NCBI GenBank assembly: GCA_017559135.1
Contig: JAFYSZ010000024.1
Span: 108,590 to 172,589 of the forward strand
DNA from: Bacteroidales bacterium
Lineage (GTDB): Bacteria; Bacteroidota; Bacteroidia; Bacteroidales; P3
Direction of reading: 5' to 3'
Length of the DNA: 64,000 nucleotides
Each line of letters opens with the position of its first letter. Position 1 is the stretch's first letter. The notes under the pieces were generated by a model. It saw nothing but the letters and a program-made list of their open reading frames with translations, did no database searches and was not told the DNA's origin. This document shows positions 46,061 to 53,327 of this stretch, piece by piece. A program made the translations under genes and the position numbers.

Positions 46061-48008
46061 ACTTGTAGCAGATTTTTCTCCAATGGGAGATCAGCCTTCG
46101 GCAATTGAGCAACTTGTAAAAGGGGTTAGAAATAACACTCGTTCTCAGGTTTTGCAGGGTGTTACAGGTTCAGGTAAAACTTTCACAATTGCTAATGTGA
46201 TTCAAAAGTTGGGAAAACCTACTCTTGTACTTAGCCATAATAAAACTCTTGCTGCTCAATTATATAGCGAGTTTAAGAATTTTTTCCCAAATAATGCGGT
46301 AGAGTATTTTGTTTCTTACTATGATTATTATCAGCCTGAGGCTTATATTGCTCAAACTAATACTTATATAGAAAAGGATTTGTCAATAAATGATGAGCTG
46401 GAAAAACTTCGCCTTTCGGCTACTTCTGCTCTTTTATCAGGGCGTAAAGATGTTATAGTGGTTAGCAGTGTGAGTTGTATTTATGGTATAGGGAATCCTG
46501 ATGATTTTGTAAATGGAACAATGTATATTTCTTTGGGGCAAAGGCTTGAAAGAAATAAATTCCTATTAGATTTGGTTGATAGTTTGTATTCAAGAAATGA
46601 GATAGAGTTTTCGAGAGGTAAGTTTAGGGTTAAGGGTGATGTAATAGATATTTTTCCGCCTTATTTGGATTATGCGTATAGGCTTATCTTTTTTGATGAA
46701 GAGGTTGAAGCAATAGAGGTAATAGAGCCTAAGAGTGGGCAACGAATTGAGAAGAAAAGTGATGTTATTATTTATCCTGCTGGGAATTTTTTGACGAATA
46801 AAGACACTCTGCCAAGGGTTTTGAAACAGATTCAACTTGATATGTTTGATAGATGTGAGGAATTTCGTCAAGATGGACAGTTTCTTGAAGCTAAACGTTT
46901 GGAAGAAAGGGTTAATAACGACTTGGAGATGCTGCAAGAATTGGGTTATTGTAGTGGAATAGAGAATTATTCTCGTTATTTTGACGGTCGTAAACCTGGT
47001 TCACGACCTTTTTGTTTGATTGATTATTTTCCTGAGGATTTTCTTTTGGTAATTGATGAGAGTCACGTAACTGTACCTCAGATTCGTGCAATGTATGGTG
47101 GAGATAGAAGCAGAAAAGAGTCTCTTGTGCAGTATGGTTTCAGGCTTCCATCAGCTTTTGATAATCGTCCTTTGAAATTTGAGGAGTTTGAAAAGCTTCA
47201 TAGAGAAACAATTTATATTTCTGCGACTCCTGCTGACTTTGAGTTGGAGCAATCGGGGGGTGTTGTAGTTGAACAGATAATACGACCTACGGGTTTACTT
47301 GATCCTGAAATTGAAATTCGTCCTGCTCAAACTCAGATTGATGATTTGCTTGATGAAATAGAGAAAATTGTAGGTAGAGAAGAAAGGGTGCTTGTAACAA
47401 CTCTTACAAAACGGATGGCAGAAGAGTTGAGTCGTTATTTAACAAACCTTGGAGTACGAAATAAATATATACATTCTGACGTTGAAACGTTGGAGAGGGT
47501 AGAAATAATGCAGGAATTGAGAGTTGGAGTGTTTGATGTTTTGATTGGAGTCAATCTATTGAGAGAGGGACTTGACTTGCCAGAGGTTAGTTTGGTTGCA
47601 ATTCTTGATGCTGATAAAGAAGGCTTTCTTAGAAATGATAAAGCATTGATTCAGACTATTGGTCGTGCTGCAAGAAATGCTAATAGTAAGGCTATTATGT
47701 ATGCAGACAGGATAACAAAGAGTATGCAGAGAGCAATAGATGAAAATAAGAAAAATAGAAAAAAACAACAAGAATATAATTGTCTGCATAATATTATTCC
47801 AAGACAGGTAAAAAGAAGTTTGAATGATAATATTTCTACTTTAAAGCCTCAAAAGGAAACGAAAAAAGAAAAAAATATAATACAAAGTAAACCTCTTACG
47901 ATAGAAGAATTGGAAGAAAAAATGTATTTGGCAGTAGAGGAACTTGATTTTAAAAAAGCTGCTGAATATAGAGATGCTATAAACAAAATTAAAAAACAGA
48001 AAAAATAA
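46050..48008 (+). CDS. uvrB: Excinuclease ABC subunit B
   Basis: A 652-residue DNA-repair helicase-like subunit. Helicase motif I GVTGSGKTFTIAN, the beta-hairpin region YYDYYQPEAYIAQTNTYIEKD, motif II DESH, motif VI QTIGRAARN, and the C-terminal UVR domain (EELEEKMYLAVEELDFKKAAEYRD) are all present. I chose ATG 46050 (MNFELVADFSPMGDQPSA) because the family begins at that point; the extra 6 residues upstream are the dusB tail read in another frame. Ends 11 bases before mnmE. Confidence 0.95.
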   Translation: MNFELVADFSPMGDQPSAIEQLVKGVRNNTRSQVLQGVTGSGKTFTIANVIQKLGKPTLVLSHNKTLAAQLYSEFKNFFPNNAVEYFVSYYDYYQPEAYIAQTNTYIEKDLSINDELEKLRLSATSALLSGRKDVIVVSSVSCIYGIGNPDDFVNGTMYISLGQRLERNKFLLDLVDSLYSRNEIEFSRGKFRVKGDVIDIFPPYLDYAYRLIFFDEEVEAIEVIEPKSGQRIEKKSDVIIYPAGNFLTNKDTLPRVLKQIQLDMFDRCEEFRQDGQFLEAKRLEERVNNDLEMLQELGYCSGIENYSRYFDGRKPGSRPFCLIDYFPEDFLLVIDESHVTVPQIRAMYGGDRSRKESLVQYGFRLPSAFDNRPLKFEEFEKLHRETIYISATPADFELEQSGGVVVEQIIRPTGLLDPEIEIRPAQTQIDDLLDEIEKIVGREERVLVTTLTKRMAEELSRYLTNLGVRNKYIHSDVETLERVEIMQELRVGVFDVLIGVNLLREGLDLPEVSLVAILDADKEGFLRNDKALIQTIGRAARNANSKAIMYADRITKSMQRAIDENKKNRKKQQEYNCLHNIIPRQVKRSLNDNISTLKPQKETKKEKNIIQSKPLTIEELEEKMYLAVEELDFKKAAEYRDAINKIKKQKK

Positions 48009-48019
48009 AAAAATACGAT

Positions 48020-49408
48020 ATGAAAGATACAATTTGTGCACCGGCAACTCCGGCATCTCCATCTGCAATAGGAGTTATTAGAATGTCAGGAGATAAAGTT
48101 CTTGAAATAACAAAAGAAGTATTTCGTTTGTTGAATGGCAAGAAAGAAGATATTAAGCATGCTATTCACCCAAAAGTAAGAGTGGGCTATATAATGGACA
48201 GAAATAAAAAGATTATTGATCAAGTTGTTTGTACCATATTTTTTGCTCCTCGTTCTTATACAGGTGAAGATATTGTTGAAATTTCTCATCATGGTTCGCC
48301 ATTTGTTCAACAACAAATTTTACAATTGTTAATAGAAAACGGAGCAAGATTGGCCAAGAATGGAGAATTTTCTCAAAGAGCTTTTCTTAATGGCAAAATG
48401 AATCTTTCACAAACAGAAGCTGTTGCTGATTTAATTCAATCTCGTAGTGCAATTGCTCACGAACTTGCTATACAACAAATAAAAGGCGGTTATCAAAAAA
48501 CGCTATCTATTCTTAGAAAAGATCTTTTAGATTTTCTTTCTCTTTTAGAAATAGAATTAGATTTTTCAGAAGAGGATTTAGAATTTGCACAAAGAGAAAA
48601 GTTATTGGAATCAATAGAAAAGATAGATACAACTATTAGTAAGCTTGTTAATTCTTTTTCTGCCGGTAATGCTTTTAAAAATGGTATTCCTATTGCAATA
48701 ATTGGAAAACCAAATGCAGGTAAATCAACTCTTTTTAATGCTATTTTGAATGATGAAAGGGCTATTGTTTCTACGATTGCTGGCACAACAAGAGATACTA
48801 TTGAAGAATCTTTAACTTTACATGGAATAGAGTTTCGTTTTATTGATACGGCAGGAGTTAGAAAAAGTTCAGATCCAATAGAAGCAGAGGGAATAAGACG
48901 CTCATTTAAGTCAATTGAAGAGTCAAATATTATTATTTATGTAGTTGATGTGAATGAAATGTTGCCATCAGAAGCTCAATTTGACCTTATTGAAATAGAT
49001 AAACAAATAAGCCTTGAAGGCAAAAAGATAGTTATTGTTGCCAATAAATTCAATGAAGAAGATTTGCTTGAAAAAGAAATAATGGGTTGGAATGAAATAG
49101 GAGCAGTAAAAGCAGTCGCAAAAGAAAGAATAGGTATTGATGAAATAATAGAGAGAATAATTAAAATTGTAGCAATTGATTTGGTAAACAATGATGTTCT
49201 TACAACAAATGCACGTCATTGGGAAGCAATGAAAAAAGCAGGAGAAGCATTAAAAACAGCAAAAGAAAACATTAGAAATCAAATGCCAACAGATATTATA
49301 GCCTCTGACATAAGAGAATCCTTACACTATTTAGGAGAAATAACAGGAGAAGTAACAACAGACGAATTATTATCAAATATATTCTCAAAATTCTGCATCG
49401 GAAAGTAA
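48020..49408 (+). CDS. mnmE: tRNA modification GTPase MnmE (TrmE)
   Basis: A 462-residue GTPase that, with MnmG, makes the 5-carboxymethylaminomethyl group at U34 of certain tRNAs. N-terminal folate-binding domain (DTICAPATPASPSAIGVIRMSG), helical domain, G domain with GKPNAGKSTLFNA and DTAGVRKSSDPIEAEGIRR, and the invariant C-terminal FCIGK (458-462), whose cysteine is catalytic. The final 18 bases serve as the attachment site of the downstream element; the codons there (TTC TGC ATC GGA AAG) are C/G-rich for this AT-rich gene, which suggests they were supplied by the element on integration without changing the protein. Confidence 0.95.
   Translation: MKDTICAPATPASPSAIGVIRMSGDKVLEITKEVFRLLNGKKEDIKHAIHPKVRVGYIMDRNKKIIDQVVCTIFFAPRSYTGEDIVEISHHGSPFVQQQILQLLIENGARLAKNGEFSQRAFLNGKMNLSQTEAVADLIQSRSAIAHELAIQQIKGGYQKTLSILRKDLLDFLSLLEIELDFSEEDLEFAQREKLLESIEKIDTTISKLVNSFSAGNAFKNGIPIAIIGKPNAGKSTLFNAILNDERAIVSTIAGTTRDTIEESLTLHGIEFRFIDTAGVRKSSDPIEAEGIRRSFKSIEESNIIIYVVDVNEMLPSEAQFDLIEIDKQISLEGKKIVIVANKFNEEDLLEKEIMGWNEIGAVKAVAKERIGIDEIIERIIKIVAIDLVNNDVLTTNARHWEAMKKAGEALKTAKENIRNQMPTDIIASDIRESLHYLGEITGEVTTDELLSNIFSKFCIGK
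49391..49408 (+). mobile_element. Likely attL core of an integrated element (3' end of mnmE)
   Basis: TTCTGCATCGGAAAGTAA encodes FCIGK-stop. Directly after it the host gene order ends, base composition changes and a tyrosine integrase follows 185 bases away. The conserved 3' end of trmE/mnmE is a known integration target (for example of SGI1-type elements). The second copy should lie beyond the right edge of the window. Confidence 0.65.
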
Positions 49409-49427
49409 GGCGGATTTGATAAATAAC

Positions 49428-49460
49428 AAACAATGCCAATTTAACGCAAAACAATGCTAA
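49428..49460 (+). repeat. Two copies of AAACAATGCYAA, 21 bases apart, near the attachment site
   Basis: AAACAATGCCAA at 49428-49439 and AAACAATGCTAA at 49449-49460, between the attachment core and the integrase. Possible integrase arm or directionality-factor sites; position is the only support. Confidence 0.35.
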
Positions 49461-49471
49461 AAATATAGCTG

Positions 49472-49510
49472 AATACCAGTTTTAAGGGATTTTACCTTAA
49501 AATTGGTATT
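49472..49510 (+). terminator. Terminator between mnmE and the integrase
   Basis: AATACCAGTTTTAAGG (49472-49487) pairs with CCTTAAAATTGGTATT (49495-49510) over 16 bases with one G-U pair, followed by TTTTTG and T-rich sequence. It ends host transcription before the integrase, and lies on the element side of the attachment core. Confidence 0.85.
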
Positions 49511-49593
49511 TTTGTTTTTATTTATCTTTTATTTATCATTTTTTTGTTGTTACTTTGTTGCTCGAAATTAAATAAGCAACAAAAGCAACAAAA

Positions 49594-50730
49594 ATGAACA
49601 ACAAGGAATCTATCAAGCTACGAAAGCGTAAGCTGCCAACTGGCAACACTACGCTCTATCTCGACATCTACCGAAACGGAAAACGTGAGTATGAATACTT
49701 GAAACTATACCTCATACCAGAAAAGACGAGAGCCGACAAGGAGAAGAACAGAGAAACATTGAAGCTTGCCGAAGCTATCAAGGCAAAAAGAACGGTCGAG
49801 CTGCAAAACAAAGAATATGGTTTCAAGAATGACTATGCAGAGGAAACCAAGTTCTTTGATTACTATCGTGCAATGTGTGAAGCAAGATTGGGCAAGGACA
49901 CACGGAGCAACTGGGGTAACTGGCGGTCCTGCTTGAAGCATTTGGAGAAATACGAAAGCAATCAAGACATCACCTTTGCGGATATCACTCCGAAATGGGT
50001 ACAGGGCTTCAAGGACTATTTGGAAAAGGAAGCGTGTGCGTGGGGTTGCGATTTCAGAGAACGCATCAAGGATCACCCACTTTCACGAAACTCGAAACTC
50101 TCATACTTCAACAAACTTCGAGCTTGTCTGAATCAAGCATTCGAGGAGCGCATTATCAGCCGTAACCCTATGATAGGGATTGATAACTTTAAGGCTGAAG
50201 ATGGAACGCGAATGTATCTGACGTTTGAAGAAGTAAAACTTCTTGTGCAGACAGAATGTGAATATCCTAATATAAAGAGAGCTTTTCTTTTTTCGTGCCT
50301 TACAGGATTAAGACGAAGCGATATTATTAAATTAACTTGGGGAGAAGTGCATAAGCAAGGGGACTATACCAGGATTATCTTCAAACAAAAAAAAACCGGA
50401 GGACAGGAATATCTCGATATTAACAATCAAGCAGCAGAACTAATGGGCGAACGTAAAGAAAATGATGATTTAGTGTTTGGAGATATTCACTCTCCTTCTT
50501 GCACGAATAACGCAATCAAACGTTGGGTTCTTCGTGCTGGAATAATGAAAGACATCACATTTCACTGTGGACGGCATACCTTTGCAGTGCTTATGCTTGA
50601 TTTAGGAACAGATATATATACCGTAAGTAAATTATTGGGGCATCGTGAGCTTTCTACTACCCAAATTTACGCAAAAGTTTTAGATAAAAATAAGCAAGCT
50701 GCTGTCTCAAAAATTCCCGATTTGCTATAA
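49594..50730 (+). CDS. Tyrosine recombinase (integrase)
   Basis: A 378-residue integrase with an N-terminal arm-binding part, a SAM-like core-binding domain (about 85-195) and a catalytic domain. Catalytic residues: Arg240 in TGLRRSDI, Lys267, His324 and Arg327 in HCGRHTFA, His350 in LGHRELSTT and the nucleophile Tyr359. It integrates the element at the 3' end of mnmE. Composition shifts inside the gene: the row at 49921-49980 is 47 % GC, that at 50281-50340 is 33 %, so the catalytic half may derive from a different donor. It is the first gene of the element and reads away from the attachment core, in the usual position. Confidence 0.93.
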   Translation: MNNKESIKLRKRKLPTGNTTLYLDIYRNGKREYEYLKLYLIPEKTRADKEKNRETLKLAEAIKAKRTVELQNKEYGFKNDYAEETKFFDYYRAMCEARLGKDTRSNWGNWRSCLKHLEKYESNQDITFADITPKWVQGFKDYLEKEACAWGCDFRERIKDHPLSRNSKLSYFNKLRACLNQAFEERIISRNPMIGIDNFKAEDGTRMYLTFEEVKLLVQTECEYPNIKRAFLFSCLTGLRRSDIIKLTWGEVHKQGDYTRIIFKQKKTGGQEYLDINNQAAELMGERKENDDLVFGDIHSPSCTNNAIKRWVLRAGIMKDITFHCGRHTFAVLMLDLGTDIYTVSKLLGHRELSTTQIYAKVLDKNKQAAVSKIPDLL

Positions 50731-50931
50731 AAATCAAGCAAATGCTTAAAGTGTAATTAAGCAAATCAAGCAAATGCTTAATTTTGTTTGCAAAAACAAA
50801 GTAACAACAAAAAAATGATAAATAAAGGCAAATAAATAAAAATGATAAATAGAATTGCGAAATCAAGCAAATGCTTAAACATCTGCCGTACAATACTGAA
50901 AATGAAACAAATATAAGTCAAGCATTTGCTT
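50731..50931. repeat. Four copies of an AAGCA-WW-TGCTT motif behind the integrase
   Basis: AAATCAAGCAAATGCTTAA is perfect at 50731-50749, 50763-50781 and 50860-50878; the core AAGCATTTGCTT recurs inverted at 50920-50931. The core is itself an inverted repeat AAGCA/TGCTT around a 2-base centre. The gap 50731-51077 has no gene; its right part (about 50970-51020) is a TA-rich run. Candidates: integrase arm sites, excision-factor sites, or an origin/partition site. Confidence 0.8.
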
Positions 50932-51077
50932 TGAATGTGCTAAATTTTGCTAAAAAGAAAAGTATTAAAAGAAATTATATACTCTATATATATAATATAA
51001 TATAAATATAATAATATATAGCGTGTAAATAAAGATAGGATATAGGGGTGTGGGGAAAAAGGGAAGAAAAAACGTAT

Positions 51078-51362
51078 TTACAAAAAATGCCCTCCTTTGA
51101 AACGTTTACCAGTTCCAAGTAAAAGCCAGTTAGCAGATACATGGAAATACTTGATGAGAGGAATAAGCCAAGCGACCTCAAAGTAACCTTTTCCGTTATC
51201 TGTTCTCTGAGCATACCAATGTCTGCGGTCGAATCCGTAGGTGTCGCAAAAGCCGGCAAGACCTCCAGGCAATCGCTTTTCATCGATTAGTTCCTGCATC
51301 ACGTCAAAATATCGTTTTTGGATATCCAATGTATCTTGTTTATACACTCTTGTTCTACTCAT
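51078..51362 (-). CDS. Small HTH-like protein
   Basis: A 94-residue protein, no family named. Residues 15-85 look like a divergent XRE-type helix-turn-helix (FDVMQELIDEKRLPGGLAGFCDTYGFDRRHWYAQRT, then AWLIPLIKYFHVSANWLLLGTGK), in which the last part matches the end of many phage CI-like DNA-binding domains (VSxxWLLxGxG). Start overlaps the stop of the upstream 65-residue gene by 4 bases (ATGA), so it is coupled. It is the last gene of the leftward operon headed by the repressor. Possibly a regulator of the lysogeny switch. Confidence 0.6.
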   Translation of the reverse strand: MSRTRVYKQDTLDIQKRYFDVMQELIDEKRLPGGLAGFCDTYGFDRRHWYAQRTDNGKGYFEVAWLIPLIKYFHVSANWLLLGTGKRFKGGHFL

Positions 51363-51556
51363 TCAGTACAGATTTCGTAATTTATGCGTTCCAAGACCGA
51401 TTTAAGACGTTTTATCTCGTCTATGGGTAAATTATCGACTAAACGTCTGTCAAGCTCCGTATCGAGCTGTAAGGTGGCAATTCTGACCTTTTTCGGGTCT
51501 ATTCCCTCCGACAAACATTCAACAAGCGTATTTATTACGAGCCAGTAGTGTTCCAT
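51359..51556 (-). CDS. Small protein in the leftward operon
   Basis: A 65-residue helical, charged protein (MEHYWLVINTLVECLSEGIDPKKVRIATLQ) that I do not recognise. No signal peptide or membrane segment. It ends on the start of the HTH-like gene (ATGA overlap) and begins 3 bases after the previous gene stop, so it is certainly part of the operon. The function is unknown. Confidence 0.65.
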   Translation of the reverse strand: MEHYWLVINTLVECLSEGIDPKKVRIATLQLDTELDRRLVDNLPIDEIKRLKSVLERINYEICTE

Positions 51557-51559
51557 AAG

Positions 51560-52066
51560 TTACTTTTCTTTTAATTGTAATTCTTTTGCTTTTTCCAATC
51601 GCTTTTGATATTTGTCTCTTAAATCTGGATATCGAGGACAAAGAATATCAACAGCTCTTTCGATTACCCTGATTTCATTATCATACTCTTTTTGCTTTCG
51701 ATATATAATCATCAGTCTATCGAAAGCGTAGCAAGCTGGATAACAATCATCCTCGATGTTCTTTTCATAGGTGGCGATTGCCTGCTTTATCTTCCCAGCC
51801 TTTTCATATTCTTTTCCTTTGTCATTTCGAGCTACACACTGATTAAGTTTCTTCTTTTCAGCCTTTATGATTGTTAAACGTTCTTCGAGCTTATCAATAT
51901 AGAATTGACTGAAACGAATTTTGTTTTCACCATTCAACTGTCGTTTCGAGAGACTGATAAACATTTCTTCGGGCATTACCGATAAATACTTCTTCATCAA
52001 TCGGTCTATTGTTATCTGCACTTCGCCATAGAATGCGGCAGGTGCAGGAGGCAATGGTTTTCTCAT
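51560..52066 (-). CDS. TPR-like helical protein in the leftward operon
   Basis: A 168-residue protein, not recognised. Residues about 75-160 form helix pairs reminiscent of tetratricopeptide repeats (GKEYEKAGKIKQAIATYEKNIEDDCYP, then YDNEIRVIERAVDIL), and the N-terminal 70 residues are also helical and basic. No enzymatic motif is visible. It starts 5 bases after the repressor gene stop, so it is co-expressed with the repressor in the lysogenic state; a role as superinfection-exclusion or phage-defence protein is a guess from position only. Confidence 0.6.
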   Translation of the reverse strand: MRKPLPPAPAAFYGEVQITIDRLMKKYLSVMPEEMFISLSKRQLNGENKIRFSQFYIDKLEERLTIIKAEKKKLNQCVARNDKGKEYEKAGKIKQAIATYEKNIEDDCYPACYAFDRLMIIYRKQKEYDNEIRVIERAVDILCPRYPDLRDKYQKRLEKAKELQLKEK

Positions 52067-52071
52067 AGTCT

Positions 52072-52449
52072 CTATTTTGTGGTTAAACGGTCAATAACTG
52101 CTAATAAACTCGATATTTGTGCATCTTTAACCTTTGCAAGTTCAAGATGAGCATCAATCTGTTTTTGTGAGTGCTCCAGCAAAGACAAAAGCCTTTCCGT
52201 TTCCTTTCCAACATTAACATTGCTTCCTTTTGCCGCTGCAACGCTTACACTGTTGCCACTGGCAGAGGACGAAACTGTTTCGCCTTGCTCTGTAAGTTGA
52301 GTAAGGTATTTTTGAACCATATCGGGTATTGTACTCCCGTTCTCCCAGTTCTGAACCGTGCGTGTAGTCACTCCACACATATCAGCCAACTCCTTTTGTG
52401 TTAGCCCTTTGGCTTCTCTAATTTTTTTTACATCAATAATTGCGCTCAT
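52072..52449 (-). CDS. XRE-family repressor (CI-like)
   Basis: A 125-residue protein. An N-terminal helix-turn-helix (about 8-55: REAKGLTQKELADMCGVTTRTVQNWENGSTIPD) is followed by a Ser/Gly-rich linker and a C-terminal coiled-coil-like segment (about 90-125: ERLLSLLEHSQKQIDAHLELAKVKDAQISSLLAVIDRL) that could dimerise. It has no peptidase domain, so it is not a LexA-type self-cleaving repressor. I chose ATG 52449. It is divergent from the Cro-like gene across a palindrome- and repeat-rich region, the classic lysogeny-switch layout. Confidence 0.85.
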   Translation of the reverse strand: MSAIIDVKKIREAKGLTQKELADMCGVTTRTVQNWENGSTIPDMVQKYLTQLTEQGETVSSSASGNSVSVAAAKGSNVNVGKETERLLSLLEHSQKQIDAHLELAKVKDAQISSLLAVIDRLTTK

Positions 52450-52456
52450 TTTCAAT

Positions 52457-52521
52457 ACGTTATAACGTTATACAAATTTTGTACGAAATATTTTCACGAA
52501 ATACTTGCGTATTGCGAAATA
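52457..52521. promoter_or_regulatory. Divergent operator region of the repressor/Cro switch
   Basis: Overlapping perfect palindromes ACGTTATAACGT (52457-52468) and TATAACGTTATA (52461-52472) lie next to the repressor start. Three direct copies follow: ACGAAATA at 52483-52490 and 52496-52503 (13 bases apart) and GCGAAATA at 52514-52521. The last two fall inside the rightward promoter, so a bound protein would block it. Confidence 0.65.
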
Positions 52522-52536
52522 ATTTCGTTATCTTTG
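52505..52536 (+). promoter_or_regulatory. Rightward early promoter of the element
   Basis: TTG (52505-52507) and TATCTTTG (52529-52536) are separated by 21 bases, matching the Bacteroidota consensus. It drives the Cro-like gene and probably the whole early operon. Confidence 0.65.
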
Positions 52537-52617
52537 CATCACGAAACAGAAATGTTGCGTGCAAAAATAAACAATTTGTGCTTAACAAGCAAACAGGATT
52601 ATAAAAAAATACAAATA

Positions 52618-52830
52618 ATGACAAAAAAGACATTCAAACAGATTTACGAGGAGCTGGACCCGACACCTCCAAAGATGAAATGGATAAGACGTATTGCTAA
52701 GGTTACAATGCGTAGTGAATTAACAGTTAGAATGTGGCTTAACGGTCGCCAAACTCCCGAGCCACTCGTACAGAAAATTATAGCAAAAGAATTAGGTGTA
52801 GAAGTAAATGAGCTATTCCCGAAAGATTGA
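52618..52830 (+). CDS. Cro-like HTH protein
   Basis: A 70-residue protein with a short basic HTH (MKWIRRIAKVTMRSELTVRMWLNGRQTPEPLVQKIIAKELGV), similar in size and position to phage Cro-type regulators. I chose ATG 52618; an in-frame ATG at 52552 would extend it but lies close to the predicted transcription start and would give an extension with no resemblance. Divergent from the repressor. The A/T-rich composition differs from the SbcC-like gene further along. Confidence 0.72.
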   Translation: MTKKTFKQIYEELDPTPPKMKWIRRIAKVTMRSELTVRMWLNGRQTPEPLVQKIIAKELGVEVNELFPKD

Positions 52831-52844
52831 TAAAAGATAAAAAT

Positions 52845-53018
52845 ATGGATAAGTTTATTGATAATGTCGAAGTTGCAATAATAGTGATACTGATATTGCT
52901 TGCAGTATCAAGTTTTATTGCAGGAATAATTACAGAAATGACACATTGCTTCTTAGTATCGATGATGGCATTAGTAGTTGTGTGTGTACAGTTTATAGAT
53001 CATAAAAAAAACAAATAA
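52845..53018 (+). CDS. Small two-span membrane protein
   Basis: A 57-residue protein with two membrane helices (about 8-30: VEVAIIVILILLAVSSFIAGII; about 36-52: CFLVSMMALVVVCVQFI) and a basic tail (DHKKNK). Not recognised. It begins 14 bases after the Cro-like gene stop, and the excisionase-like gene follows 7 bases on. The function is unknown; small membrane proteins at this position in phage early operons can act in exclusion or host interference. Confidence 0.6.
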   Translation: MDKFIDNVEVAIIVILILLAVSSFIAGIITEMTHCFLVSMMALVVVCVQFIDHKKNK

Positions 53019-53025
53019 ATAAGTT

Positions 53026-53319
53026 ATGTCAGGAAAAGAATATAAAGAATTAACATCACAGATTGATATGCTGAAAAAATTGATTCTTGCCGGTTCAAAA
53101 GAGGTTCTTTCAATCGATGAGTGTGCAACGTTTACCAGTCTTTCGGTAAACCACATTTACAGACTGACATCACAGAGAGCAATCCCGTTCTATAAGCCTA
53201 TGGGTGGTAAGATCTATTTTAAGAAAAAGGAGATTGAAAACTGGCTCCTGCAAGGCAGGCAAGCGACAGACAGTGAAATAAAAAGTCAAGCAACGACATA
53301 TTGTATAACTCATAAATAA
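53026..53319 (+). CDS. Excisionase-like HTH (HTH_17) protein
   Basis: A 97-residue protein whose centre (about 25-75) matches the helix-turn-helix of excisionase/MerR-like DNA-binding domains: SIDECATFTSLSVNHIYRLTSQRAIPFYKPMGGKIYFKKKEIENWL. Such proteins act as recombination directionality factors for tyrosine integrases in Bacteroidota elements, or as regulators. The location away from the integrase does not exclude an Xis role. Followed 8 bases later by the SbcC-like gene. Confidence 0.75.
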   Translation: MSGKEYKELTSQIDMLKKLILAGSKEVLSIDECATFTSLSVNHIYRLTSQRAIPFYKPMGGKIYFKKKEIENWLLQGRQATDSEIKSQATTYCITHK

Positions 53320-53327
53320 TTAACGCA

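Noticed and set aside
50386..50396. A9 run in the integrase as a programmed frameshift site
   Set aside because: The zero frame continues with all catalytic residues to the normal C-terminus, and the alternative frames lead nowhere useful.
50731..50931. CRISPR array
   Set aside because: Only three direct copies plus one inverted core, irregular spacing, no cas gene; the symmetric site suits protein binding better.
50984..51283. Minus-strand open frame of 99 codons behind the integrase
   Set aside because: Mostly overlaps the HTH-like gene in another frame and its tail reads through the TA-rich run; no motif.
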